NCBI GenBank assembly: GCA_027627225.1
Contig: CM051034.1
Location: 41,583,048-41,647,047 of the forward strand
DNA: 64,000 nt
DNA from: Congeria kusceri
Lineage: Eukaryota > Mollusca > Bivalvia > Myida > Dreissenidae
Direction of reading: 5' to 3'
Position 1 is the stretch's first letter. Each line of letters begins with the position of its first letter. A program made the translations under genes and the position numbers. Under the pieces are notes generated by a model. It saw only the letters and a list, made by a program, of their open reading frames with translations. It was not told where the DNA came from and ran no database searches. Shown here piece after piece: positions 20,859 to 32,781 of this stretch.

Positions 20859-22391
20859 GATATGATTGACAATGTGCCTAGCCATTCAGAAAGCTACGAC
20901 TTAATTGTTTGAAGGACATGTTTGTGTGTGCGATATGATTGACAATGTGCCTAGCCATTCAGAAAGCTAGGACTTAATTGTTTGAAGGACATGTTTGTGT
21001 GTGCGATATGATTGACAATGTGCCTAGCCATTCAGAAAGCTAGGACTTAATTGTTTGAAGGACATGTTTGTGTGTGCGATATGATTGACAATGTGCCTAG
21101 CCATTCAGAAAGCTAGGACTTAATTGTTTGAAGGACATGTTTGTGTGTGCGATATGATTGACAATGTGCCTAGCCATTCAGAAAGCTAGGACTTAATTGT
21201 TTGAAGGACATGTTTGTGTGTGCGATATGATTGACAATGTGCCGAGCCATTCAGAAAGCTAGGACTTAATTGTTTGAAGGACATGTTTGTGTGTGCGATA
21301 TGATTGACAATGTGCCTAGCCATTCAGAAAGCTAGGACTTAATTGTTTGAAGGACATGTTTGTGTGTGCGATATGATTGACAATGTACCTAGCCATTCAG
21401 AAAGCTAGGACTTAATTGTTTGAAGGACATGTTTGTGTGTGCGATATGATTGACAATGTGCCTAGCCATTCAGAAAGCTAGGACTTAATTGTTTGAAGGA
21501 CATGTTTGTGTGTGCGATATGACTGACAATGTGCCTAGCCATTCAGAAAGCTAGGACTTAATTGTTTGAAGGACATGTTTGTGTGTGCAATATGATTGAC
21601 AATGTGCCTAGCCATTCAGAAAGCTAGGACTTAATTGTTTGAAGGACATGTTTGTGTGTGCGATATGATTGACAATGTGCCTAGCCATTCAGAAAGCTAG
21701 GACTTAATTGTTTGAAGGACATGTTTGTGTGTGCGATATGATTGACAATGTGCCTAGCCATTCAGAAAGCTAGGACTTAATTGTTTGAAGGACATGTTTG
21801 TGTGTGCGATATGATTGACAATGAGCCTAGCCATTCAGAAAGCTAGGACTTAATTGTTTGAAGGACATGTTTGTGTGTGCGATATGATTGACAATGAGCC
21901 TAGCCATTCAGAAAGCTAGGACTTAATTGTTTGAAGGACATGTTTGTGTGTGCGATATGATTGACAATGTGCCTAGCCATTCAGAAAGCTAGGACTTAAT
22001 TGTTTGAAGGACATGTTTGTGTGTGCGATATGATTGACAATGTGCCTAGCCATTCAGAAAGCTAGGACTTAATTGTTTGAAGGACATGTTTGTGTGTGCG
22101 ATATGATTGACAATGTGCCTAGCCATTCAAAAAGCTAGGACTTAATTGTTTGAAGGACATGTTTGTGTGTGCGATATGATTGACAATGTGCCTAGCCATT
22201 CAGAAAGCTAGGACTTAATTGTTTGAAGGACATGTTTGTGTGTGCGATATGATTGACAATGTGCCTAGCCATTCAGAAAGCTAGGACTTAATTGTTTGAA
22301 GGACATGTTTGTGTGTGCGATATGATTGACAATGTGCCTAGCCATTCAGAAAGCTAGGACTTAATTGTTTGAAGGACATGTTTGTGTGTGC
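20859..22391. repeat. 73-bp satellite, 21 copies, next to the start exon
   Basis: Unit starts GATATGATTGACAATGTGCC and includes CCTAGCCATTCAGAAAGCTAGG, a 6-bp stem (CCTAGC/GCTAGG) with a 10-nt loop. Spacing is exactly 73 throughout (20859, 20932, 21005 ... 22319). Copies differ by only a few substitutions, so homogenisation is recent. It lies upstream of the start codon, probably in the 5' UTR intron or the promoter region. Confidence 0.95.
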
Positions 22392-23376
22392 GTCTAGTAC
22401 ATTTTTATCGAGTGCAAAAGGATTCTCTTCCATATGGCCATCGCCCCCAGAAGACTTGTTACCGCGAAAGTTGGGTTACGGGGAATAGTGCAAGATACGC
22501 GAGACACTCCGTTCCAGAGGCGACCCTGAGTCTTCTAGTGCCCAGTGTGAAGCACCTAATACACTGCACCTCGGATTAATGTCACATGCGAAAGATGAGT
22601 TAGTAGGTTAGGTTGTAGCAGGGGCTCGAACCTACGACCCCTGGGTTGTATGACTGTAAAACCAGTGCGTTACTACTAGACCACGGAATCGCCACCATGG
22701 ACGTGTCTTGTAAAAATATAGGTACACTGTCAACGGTGTTCGTCCAAATTTGACCTAAGTAGTCTAATCATAAATTCCATAGCATATCGTCAACTGTCAG
22801 CCATTTCTATAATATATTCAGGTTGCTATATTATTTTACTTTGTATTGAATGTTTCTATATAATGTTTAAATCAGATTCATCTTAGAATGAAAGGTACTT
22901 TTCTGTATTAATTGTATCAAAATTGTAACAAAATTTTAGTGTTTTCCTATCAAAATGAGGACTGAACCAATTATAGGAAACATCTGACAAATTCATGGTT
23001 GCTAGGGTGCCTTCCTAGAATTGTTCAGTAACTAAGTGAATGGCTGATCTCTACATTATCTGGCCTTTATGTAGTAGGAGAGACCTTAAATTTATCGATA
23101 AAAGTCTCACTGGTGTTGAAATTGTGCTCATTTAGGGTATAAAAGCAGTTTAGCTCTTAAGTGGCCGAATATACAGGAAAAGAGGCTATTCAAAATATAT
23201 ACCCCCAATAACCCAGTTATTTTGTGCAATGAATAACAATTAGATGGAGTGGTCCCTAAATATATATTACATTCATTTGTTTCTGCTTTTGTTTTGCTGT
23301 TAATTTTGAATTTAATAAAAGTTCTGGTGAATCATTTCTTTATGTTTTAAAGTTATACAATTTTGTGATCGACTTC
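22392..23376. other. Unassigned sequence right of the satellite
   Basis: Includes a tRNA-like segment on the minus strand (22611-22693). The rest has no ORF or repeat I recognise. The promoter or 5' UTR exon of the cadherin-like gene could lie here, but no signal decides it. Confidence 0.4.
22611..22693 (-). mobile_element. tRNA-like segment, probably a SINE head
   Basis: The minus strand reads GGCGATTCCGTGGTCTAGTA...GTAGGTTCGAGCCCCTGC, giving an A-box (TGGTCTAGTAG) and a B-box (GGTTCGAGCCC). Acceptor-stem ends do not pair and the T-loop is irregular, so it is not a working tRNA. Confidence 0.5.
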
Positions 23377-23790
23377 TCTAGACATGTCCCTATACACTAT
23401 GTCTAGACATGTCCCTATACACTATGTCTAGAAATGTCCCTATACACTATGTCTAGACATGGCCTTATACACTATGTCTAGAAATGTCCCTATACACTAT
23501 GTATAGACATGTCCCTATACACTATGTCTAGAAATGTCCCTATACACTATGTCTAGACATGGCCATATACACTATGTCTAGAAATGTCCCTATACACTAT
23601 GTCCCTATACACTATGTCTAGAAATGTCCCTATACACTATGTCTAGACATGGCCTGATACACTATGTCTAGACATGGCCATATACACTATGTCTAGACAT
23701 GTCCCTATACACTATGTCTAGACATGTCCCTATACACTATGTCTGGACATGGCCCTATACACTATGTCTAGACATGTCCATATACACTAG
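23377..23790. repeat. 25-bp minisatellite, ~16 copies
   Basis: Unit CTAGACATGTCCCTATACAC + TATGT. Variants AGAAATGTCC and GACATGGCC alternate. One unit near 23600 is truncated. It ends precisely where the AGGGACTTATTCACAGAT terminal repeat starts (23794). Confidence 0.9.
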
Positions 23791-23909
23791 TAAAGGGACT
23801 TATTCACAGATGTTCGTATTTGAAAAAAAAGACATTTAATGTCTCAAAAGCAACTGGACTAATGAAAAACAAGTATTATATACCGTAAAGAAACAACTAA
23901 AAGATTTGC

Positions 23910-23982
23910 CTCCGCTTGGGCCGGAACCTACCCTCCGGGATAAAAACCTGTCACCTAACTACTCCGCCTGTCTGACTTTAAC
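23910..23982 (-). mobile_element. Degenerate tRNA-like segment
   Basis: The minus strand has AGTAGTTAGGTGACAGG (A-box-like) and GGTAGGTTCCGGCCC (B-box-like). Probably the remnant of a tRNA-derived element inside the composite structure. Confidence 0.4.
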
Positions 23983-25439
23983 AAGCATGATCATGTATTA
24001 TTACATGTTAACGCTATGAAATGATTTATTTCCAAAATAATGACGAAAGGCAGGGTATGACCTTAACGAGTGTCAGTTGGTCCGTGACCTGTGAATTTTT
24101 GCTCGGACCGGTTGTCTTCAAAGGACGGCCGGTCTGGTGACCAGTTGTTTTTGGACTAGTTCCAACTGTGCAATTAATGAATTATTATTTGTGATTAAGA
24201 ACACAGATGAACCGTCCTATATGATATTGTTTACTGTTATTTTACAACAAGCTATCGTGTATAAATCGCACCTTTTTCGATTCCTAAATTTTCCAATCAT
24301 TATGTTATAACATTTTATACGTTGGAAATTCAACTTAAGTCCATTTTGACTTAAGAAATTGCATCTGATGGGCATTGCAGTTGCATTTAGTGAAGCAATT
24401 TCCATTTATAATAATTAACTATAGTCGTTTAACAACCTTTTATTATTTTAACACAAATTTAACCAAACAGATCTTGTATAAAATAATGAGTTAATAACAT
24501 CAACTTTTCAAATTATAACGTGCAACACTAGCAGTGTCAATTAAATGTGTTCACATGTTTCAATTACTAAAAACCGAAATTCCTACGTTTAGCTAAATAC
24601 TTTGTACACGGATATCGTAAATATTACTCTTTGCTCAATACTAGTTGAACAACGTATTCTCTTTTCAACAAGGCAATAATTTATTATTGTTTTTGTTTTT
24701 ACAACAGCCAGTTTTAAATTGCATCCTGAGAACTGGTACGTGTCAAATAACGTTATCTGGTGCGTTTTAGCTCTTAAATATAGAGCTAACACGTTTAAAA
24801 TTGTGTAATCGTTTAAACGAAATGAAATAAACGAAACATCGTTGTTTAAACGGTATACCTATAGACTTTTAACAAGTGGGCCATGATGGCCCAAAGCGCT
24901 CACCTGAGAACTGGTACAGATGAAGACCATACTGTTGTGACAGGTTTGAAAATCAAGTACCTGAACAATAAGATCAGGGGGATAGGATCAATTTCGATTT
25001 AAAACATTGGTTAATGCAATGGGCTAACTAAGGTATGAGTTGGGCAGTGGGTGTGCATTTTTTTTGCTAATGGTTGTCAAATCATTTTTCTCGATATTCT
25101 TACCTGACCTTTTTTCATTAAGTCATTGACAATTCTGGAAAATGCAAAAACAGTAGATTTTGATGTCTTTTTCGCAAACAGTTTTGGAGAACTAGTTGCA
25201 ATGCGATAATTGTGATAGCTGTGCTATAAGGTAAAGTTTTGCTTTTTCTTTCATAATTTTCTGTCCAATGATGATAAATGATGTTAATGCAGGCTCTGAA
25301 GAGATCAATGTTGCATGTACAAATAACTGCATGCAAGTCTTACAAATATTGGAAATCAAATTTTATCAATCGATTTTTATAGTCATGCGCAAACTGTGTA
25401 AGTTTGGTCAACCACTGAATAAAAAATAGTGTGTGAAAG

Positions 25440-26075
25440 CCAATCATAGATAACTTGTTGATGTTTTTTTCCAAACACAAGGGGCAATAACTCTGGTGTT
25501 TCTGGCCCGATCATGCTTATATTTGACTTCACCTGTAGTCTTAATTTCATAGACAAACTGTACACGATTGGTGAAGACTGGATGAAAAATGAAGTCTCTA
25601 TCCTGAATAATGTCCATTTTTGCAATGTTTTTCACAAACAAAGGGCAATAACTCTGGTGTTTCTGGTCCGATCTTGCTTATATTCGACTTCACCTTTAAT
25701 CTTATGGTCATACACAAACTATGCAAGATTGGTGAAGATTTGATGAAAAATGAAGTCTCTATCCTGAATAATGTCCAGTTTTGTATTTCTTTAATAATCA
25801 AAGGGCAATAACTCTGGTGTTTGAAACACGATCTGGCCCATTTTTGGAGTCTGCTGAGATCTGCTGGTCATACACAAACTGTGAAAGTTTGGTTAAGAGT
25901 GGATGGAAAATAAAGTCTATAAATTGGAAAAGGGCATTTTTGAACTTTTTTTGCATGAAAAAGGGTCAATAACTCTGGTGTTACTGGTGTGATCTGACCC
26001 ATTAACAATCCCATCCGAGATTTTATGGTCATACACAAACTGTGCAAGTTAGGTCAAGATTGAATAAAAAATGTA
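25440..26075. repeat. ~160-bp tandem units with GGCAATAACTCTGGTGTT
   Basis: The phrase GGGCAATAACTCTGGTGTTT recurs at about 25482, 25645, 25803 and 25966. Between copies are GATGAAAAATGAAGTCTCTA and GGTCATACACAAACT. Short ORFs on both strands in this block are by-products. Confidence 0.8.
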
Positions 26076-26683
26076 GTCTTTATCGCGATAACAGTCCAAA
26101 TTGTTGACGGCATACGGACGCCTGACAATCGAAGTAAAAAAAATTCAAATCTAGGTTTCTGCATTGTGGGAATGATTGCAAAACCTTAAGGAGCCCTATC
26201 AAATAACGATAAATAATTATGTGTTTAATTGCTCTAAATGCATTTCGATTGTTTAGCACACGAAAACGCATGGATGTCAAATTTATGTGAAGTTAGAGAT
26301 TGATATCTCATCTTTATTTAATATTATGTGTCTCAATATATCTTCTGATTTCAATTCTGAGAATCATTTTGTGTTTTAAACTATTGTATGCACTATGCAG
26401 TTCGATGTATTATGATTATCGGGACCAGATCATTCAGTATCGAACCAGTAGGCTTTGAATGTAGCCGGTCCTGTGGACCACCACTTCCCAAAGGTTAAGG
26501 TTAAACCCTGCGAAAAGGGTAAAGACGCTTGATAATTTTATCAATTTCAGTTGATGATTATCCATAAACAGCACTTCAGGAGTGTTATAACACATATATA
26601 TATAATGTTCTTTTCTTTTCGGAGTCACTGTGACAAAAATGTTGAAAATTGTCAATTTGCCAATCTGTGAACAGGTCCCTTAA

Positions 26684-29600
26684 AAGCTTATAAATTATCA
26701 AAGTTTGAATATAAATCTTGGTTACCCCAAAATGAGGAATTAAAGATAAGTAATAACTTAAATGTAAGTAAATATCCAGATTTATTATGCATAAATAAAT
26801 TACTTAACATTCCAACCATATTTAGAACTAATAGAATGGATTTATCTTCCAAATACTTTGGACATTATTGTTTAAACTAAACATTATGTAAAAATGCTAT
26901 TAAATGTATATATTGGAACAAACAATATTGAAAAATGTTAATAATGAAAGTAATAACTTACAAATTGGATTAATGTATTTAAATCCCCCTTTTCTTCAGT
27001 TATTCATTTGTGTTTTGTTTTGTGAAAGTGAAATTTAATACCATTCACTAACCTGAATCAGTCGGACGTAAAACAATTAATTGTCAAGTTTTGATTGTAT
27101 AAGATTGATAAATGGGTACAATTACCATTATGTTCATTCTATGCCTTTCAGTATTTTATGGCATACATGTGTGTACCTGTATATGGTTTCATGTTTAAAC
27201 TCCTGCATTAATAACAAGTAAAATGTTCAAAATTTTAATTTTAATGTTGCATTATTCCATTTTTGGTCATTTCATACTCGTGAGCTATGTAATAGTGTTT
27301 CTTGCATTTAGATATATGTTGATGATTTTCGTAACAAAATTTAAAAACTTTAAAAAAACACATAAGAACACAGACTTTCAGACCTTGATTTGTTGTTAAT
27401 TAAATAGTTCTGTTCTGACCAGCCATCTGTAGAATACTTTGTTGCCTTGGGAACTCACCACAGCCCATGTGCCAGCATTTCTGCATTCAGATTTTGCGAC
27501 TATGTCCAACAATAAAACAATCAATCGCAGACTTAGACTTAGACTGGAAATACTGACCAATGAAAATGCTTGTTAAATATCAGCCTTGATTTTCAGTGGT
27601 CAATATTTTAAGTTGAGGCCAAGTTAGAGATCCATAACTTTCGTAAGTCAATGGCCCTGGTGGTATTTTCTCACATTGTCTTAGTGTGGCTAGATCACTC
27701 CTCCAGTAACTTTCCTTTACCGATCTATTATAAAGGACTGAGTAATAAAACAATTAATGGTATTCATCACATTTATACACTGAAAACATGTTCTTTTTTT
27801 GTTTGTTTTTGGCTTTATCCTGGAATATTTGCCTAACAAATTTGACTTGACTTTAATGGTAAAAGTAACTGATTTCTGGCACCATGACTATGAAAGTTCT
27901 TAATTTCAAGCCATGTCTTAACATAATATTGACCAATCACAACATCTGTTACATATAAGCGTAATTTCTATTGGCTATACTACTTAAGATTATGACTTAA
28001 GTTTGAAAGTGAGAACTTCTTTAGTCATGGGCCTCATTAAGTGTTTATTATCAGTGCCAGTGAATTATGTGTGTGACTATAATTATTATATTTTATGAAT
28101 AAATAAAAGATGCCTGTTGGTTTCAGTGTAAGATCATATTTTATTTATGAGTAGTCATGGAAAACATATTTTTAGGAGTGAAGCAGATGTGAATTGAAAT
28201 AACAAAATAATGATCTTACACTGAAAAACACAAAATATTATATTTATAAAATGCTTTGACAAAACTATTAACTAACTTGAGCGAGCTATGCTGCAATGTC
28301 ACAAGATAGTATGACCGTGTATTCTGACATCATAAATGATTAAAATATTTTCATTTATTGTTGTGGTGAACAAATAAAAAGCCTTACTCTCTGTGTCATC
28401 ATCGCTATATGATAATTTGAGTGAAATTTACATTTTGTTTGCTGTCGTTTACTTAAGCCCTCACAAGTACTGCCAGTGAGTTCATTTACAAACTTTAAAA
28501 AAAAAAAGATTACAAAATGGAAAGTACCATAGTTCCATATAAACCAGAATTATCAAAATGTTATCATTTCACTCGACCCAGAGTGAAATTACCGTGGTAT
28601 GATTCACTGGTATTCTCCTTTCTTTCACTGCATAGTTTGAAATAAATGTGTGTCACTTTTATAGTGTGATGTATAAAAACTTAAAATATCACTAAGTACT
28701 AGATCTACAGGATTCTGAATATTTATTATTATTATACTTCACTTCGTTTTCACATTGTAAAATCCCATATACCCATCTCTGCATAATTTTAATATGTCAT
28801 GGCGTTGGAAAGTAATATACACCAAGTGGGGTACAATTTTTAATATACCCCGCGCATGACTAAAATATACCCCGCGCGTGGGCCTAAAATTAGCAACCAG
28901 AGTTTTCCGAGAAATCCATATTAGCTAATGATCAGTAAGTGCTTATTAATATGTATTTTTAAAAATCAATGTCGATGAGCGATTTTTTTTCCACCAACAA
29001 ACTTTAATTTACAATGTACAACTAGTTTGTTCTTTGAATTACAGTATTTTTGTTCGGTGTAATAAAATAAATATCACAGGCATGTTGAGGGGTATAGTAA
29101 AAATTGCCCCTCCTCGAAAAGTAATGTCAACCGATGCCGGGGTGCAATATTTATTATACTCTCAACTGCCTTTGATATTTATATAATATCCTTATCAATT
29201 CGAATATTTGACATGATTCAGATTCAATATGTGATGGAAACTTTCTGGCTCCAGCAAATAATAATGAAAATAATTCTGTTCCGCTTTAAGTTTTCTGGCT
29301 TGAATTTAACATGTGGATAACCAGCTAAAATTTTGGAATATTTTAATCAGCAAGTGCTTTTAATGTTTTTTCAGTAAGAACTATATGCGTTATAATAGCT
29401 ATATACTTTTAATTGAGAGTATACATATATGTATAAGGTAACTGAATGATCGTCAGTTTCAAAAATATAAATCCAATCTTAAGTTTTGCAATTAATTGAC
29501 ATAATATTCATGGAATGACATGATATCATGACCAGTATATGGACTCTTTACCAAGGCAGCTAACTCAGTATTAAATAAAAAGAAGACAACTCTTACTGTG

Positions 29601-29760
29601 AACACTTTATTTTGTAAATAAAAACGAAAAACAACAAAATAAATTATCATAAACAATGTAAACAAGTCACAATAAAATAGTTAAACTAACAACAATGTAT
29701 ACAGAATGTACAGAATGAGAAGAGCCAGTCGCATAAGCTGGCAGTTATGTACATAATTAT
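26684..29760. other. AT-rich intergenic stretch, little content
   Basis: No ORF with coding character on either strand. At about 28835-28885 CCCCGCGC is repeated (TATACCCCGCGCATG / TATACCCCGCGCGTG). Otherwise I see nothing. Confidence 0.5.
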
Positions 29761-29761
29761 A

Positions 29762-29986
29762 TGAGGCGTGTTGGAGGCAAAACTGGCTTAATGCACAGGC
29801 TAATTCAGGATTTTATGCTTTTTCCGCTTTTATGGTATTTTCTGTTTCAAGGAAGTCTCTTCTAAACATAAATCCATTGTAGGCGAAAAGTGTCGTCCCG
29901 GATTAGCCTGTGTGGACTGTAAAACCCAATATGGGGCGACACTTTAGGAACATGCATTAAACCCTGTTTTCATACGCCACGCCACA
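29762..29986. mobile_element. Palindromic MITE, diverged copy
   Basis: TGAGGCGTGTTGG at the left and CATACGCCACGCCACATA at the right, with the family spacer TTATGGTATTTTCTGTTTCA and AGCCTGTGTGGACTG arm. The left arm has an internal deletion. Confidence 0.75.
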
Positions 29987-30812
29987 TATCAAGAATAAAC
30001 AGTAAAACTGCTACTTATCTACACTTCTAATTAATATCAGTTTAAAACTTGCTAAATAACGAGCATTTTATGGTTTAAATAAAACACATCTATGCAAGCG
30101 CATTTATTGCCAGTTTTCCAACAAGAAATGTCTGGTGCGGAAACAACATGCGTGTAACTGCTGTAGAGACATGGGTACTGTAAAATCAAATTTTACGCAT
30201 TCTTGAAACACGGCTAATTCGCGTGGGCTAAAACTAAGAGCATTTTTCATTAACATGTATTTACAGTCTAATAATCATGCAAAAGGAAAATTTCCATGGG
30301 GGGGTTTTAGATTCTGTTCGGATTGCGAAATAAGTAAAAATGAGACCACCGCGAAATAAACTGATTTTACAGTAAACACTAGATATTGCAAGCCTTTAGA
30401 AGGCGCCATCTTGTGAACAGTACATGGGCAAAACTGGGAATGTAGTTTGATTCTTAACTGATATGATCCCATTGATCCCAGAATGTATTAAAACAACAAT
30501 TTTTGATAAAATATGAAACAAACATGAATTAAACCAAGTTAACTTTACCTTGTTAGAATTTTTTCCTTGTACTTTCAACTATATGTCTAGCATTTACATT
30601 TGAATGAATTTCACTGGGGACACATGCTTTGAGCATTGAATGGTGATTCTGGGGATTCAAATTCTAGTATTCAGATATGAGTATCTGAGGCACAAATGGA
30701 CCATTAATACTGCATTTAATGTGTGGAAAACTGTAATTGGTTCACAACTTACAATTCAAATGCTGAACAAGTCATGATAATCAAGGAATGAAACATATTT
30801 ATGTATCTTACA

Positions 30813-31140
30813 TTAGGCGTGAAAAAATATGTTTGATTCAGGTTACATGTCCTGAAAAATTATAGTAGGTAGATAGGATTTTTTTTTTTTTTGGTAAGTG
30901 GTCAACTTGAAGATTCTAAAACTGAATAAATATTCAAAACTTATTGGTAATATCCTTAAACATTATTAAGTGGACGCTATCAAAACAAAACACTTATTCA
31001 TCCAAAAAACATATAATTATTGAAAAAAGTAAATAAACCAAAAAATATGTGAAAGTGACAAACTCAATCAAATGTTCTAGGGTCGGAGCATTTTTTCAGG
31101 GTAGGTTAAACAAACCTGAAAGACATTTTTTTTACGCCTT
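30813..31140. mobile_element. MITE with TTTCAGGTTAC inverted ends (copy 2)
   Basis: Ends TTAGGCGTGAAAAAATATGT and ATTTTTTTTACGCCTTA; inner parts GATTCAGGTTACATG, AGTAGGTAGATAGG and AGGGTAGG match the copy at 12341-12686 in inverted orientation. Confidence 0.72.
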
Positions 31141-31346
31141 ACAAGCTAAAGTCACAACACAAATGTTGTTCTTTGCTTTGTTTTTTAACTATCAACATTT
31201 ATAAGAGCTTCAAACCAGCACTCTCTATATAATACACAGCTTGCTTCTTTGGAAACAACTACATGTTTATAAAACATTCTGCATATCACAACACATTATG
31301 AAGTAATTAATTCCATCTGTAAAATGTAATAGTCTTTATGCACATT

Positions 31347-32781
31347 CAGGTGTCCAAAAAGAAAGGTAACACTTTAAAAATTTCATAACTTTGCTGAATC
31401 CATGACTGTTGTTATAAAATTTATATCATTTTAAAGGTCTTAAATGGAAGTTTTTACTGCTTGTTAAAATGACGTGCCAAACTTAATGACGTTTTGATGC
31501 GCTGACGTCATCCAAAATACATGTTATTTTCAAGATGGTGCGATTGACGTCGGAACAATGTATTTTTATTGTCAAACATTATTATGAAACTAAATGTGTA
31601 ACGGACGTTCAACGAAAGTTAAAATATCATTTTAAAACACAAATGTAAGCAGGAAACACATCAACAAGATCATTTTGAGCGTTTTGGGTCCGTAGCGGAT
31701 GCTCCAAAAGCAGGTCGGCCGAAGTCCAATAGCAGCGAGGAAAACGTGAGTTTGCTTCGTGAAATTCTCTTGAATAGCCCAGAAAAGTCAGTGAGACGTT
31801 CTTCCTCAGAGACAGGAATTCCTAAAACTTGTGTTCATGACATAATAAGAAAGGATCTTAAACTTTTTCCTTATAAAATTCAGATTATGCAGAGTTTGAA
31901 TATAACAGATCAGGTTCAACGACTTGATTTTTGTCGCTGGGCAGTTGCATTTGCCGACAATTACGCTGACACGATTCATGATGTTTGGTTTATAGACGCG
32001 TCGCATTTCCTGCCATCTGGCCATGTATGCAAACAAAACATGAGATTCTGGGCAAATGAACAGCCTCATTGTTTTACAGAGAGACCATTGCATAGTGAGA
32101 AATTAACAGTTTGGTGTGCTATGTCGTCGCACGGAGTTATTGGTTCATATGTGTTCAAGGACACTGTGAATTCACAATGCTACCTGTCGCTTTTGAAACA
32201 CAAGTTTGTTCCAGCGCTTCGAAAGCGAACTGAAAATATGCATAATGTCTGGTTTATACCGGATGGTGCGATGGCACATACATCTAATATGGTATTAGAT
32301 TATCTTCATAAAACCTTTGGCGATAAGGTGATTTCCGAACGATACCCTGAAGTGATGAATTGTGGACAATCTTGGCCCGCACACAGTCCCGATTTGAACC
32401 CGTGCGATTACTTTCTCTGGGGCTACCTGAAGTCAGCTGTATACACACCAAAACCAGTGGACACAGATATGCTCTTGAAAAACATCGAACGTGAAGTGAA
32501 GAAAATATGTGAAGAAATAGGAAGAAATGTTATGAACAATTTCATAGTGCGAGTTAAACAGGGAAAGCTGGTTAAAGGCCGTCATCTTGAGAACGTCATT
32601 AATTATTGAATTGACTAAAAACATGGTAAAAATTATATTATTTGACATATTTACTCCGCTATTGTACGGAAAAAAACTTACACCTTTTTGTTATATATGT
32701 GCATATTTTAATGCAAATTGTCCAACATTAAATCAAAATTCTGAAAGTATGAAAGTGTTACCTTTCTTTTCGGACACCCTG
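31347..32781 (+). mobile_element. Mariner-like (IS630/Tc1/mariner) transposon, 1435 bp
   Basis: Left end CAGGTGTCCAAAAAGAAAGG and right end inverse CAGGGTGTCCGAAAAGAAAG continue together into GTAACACTTT, about 30 bp of terminal inverted repeat. The right side is followed by TA (32782-32783); the left flank reads TT, perhaps a mutated TA. It contains one transposase gene, frameshifted near its N-terminus. Confidence 0.9.
31535..32609 (+). pseudogene. Mariner-like transposase, one frameshift
   Basis: The ATG at 31535 opens MVRLTSEQCIFIVKHYYETK and VQRKLKYHF (helix-turn-helix part), then meets a stop at about 31646. The +1 frame takes over with DHFERFGSVADAPKAGRPKS and runs uninterrupted to 32609. 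The catalytic domain shows D in VWFIDASHF, D in WFIPDGAMAHTSN and D in SPDLNPCDYFLWGYLKS. Forty-seven residues separate the last two, longer than the usual 34-41 because of an extra RYPEVMNCGQ segment. The main frame has no ATG near its start, so the product is probably inactive unless the shift is a sequencing error. Related to insect DD41D-type mariner proteins (from memory). Confidence 0.88.

Larger units (their letters stand above)
23794..26680. mobile_element. Possible 2.9-kb composite element with AGGGAC inverted ends
   Basis: Left end AGGGACTTATTCACAGAT, right end inverse ATCTGTGAACAGGTCCCT, both flanked by TAA (23791-23793, 26681-26683). The ends match the MITE at 15940-16329. Inside are a tRNA-like piece, unassigned DNA and a ~160-bp repeat array. 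No transposase is visible. It may instead be two unrelated solo ends. Confidence 0.5.

Noticed and set aside
20859..22391. Regular repeats suggesting a CRISPR array
   Set aside because: No unique spacers; the whole 73-bp unit repeats, and the genome is eukaryotic.
22611..22693. Functional tRNA gene on the minus strand
   Set aside because: Acceptor ends do not pair and the T-arm is irregular.
31806..32093. 95-codon minus ORF
   Set aside because: Antisense shadow of the mariner transposase.
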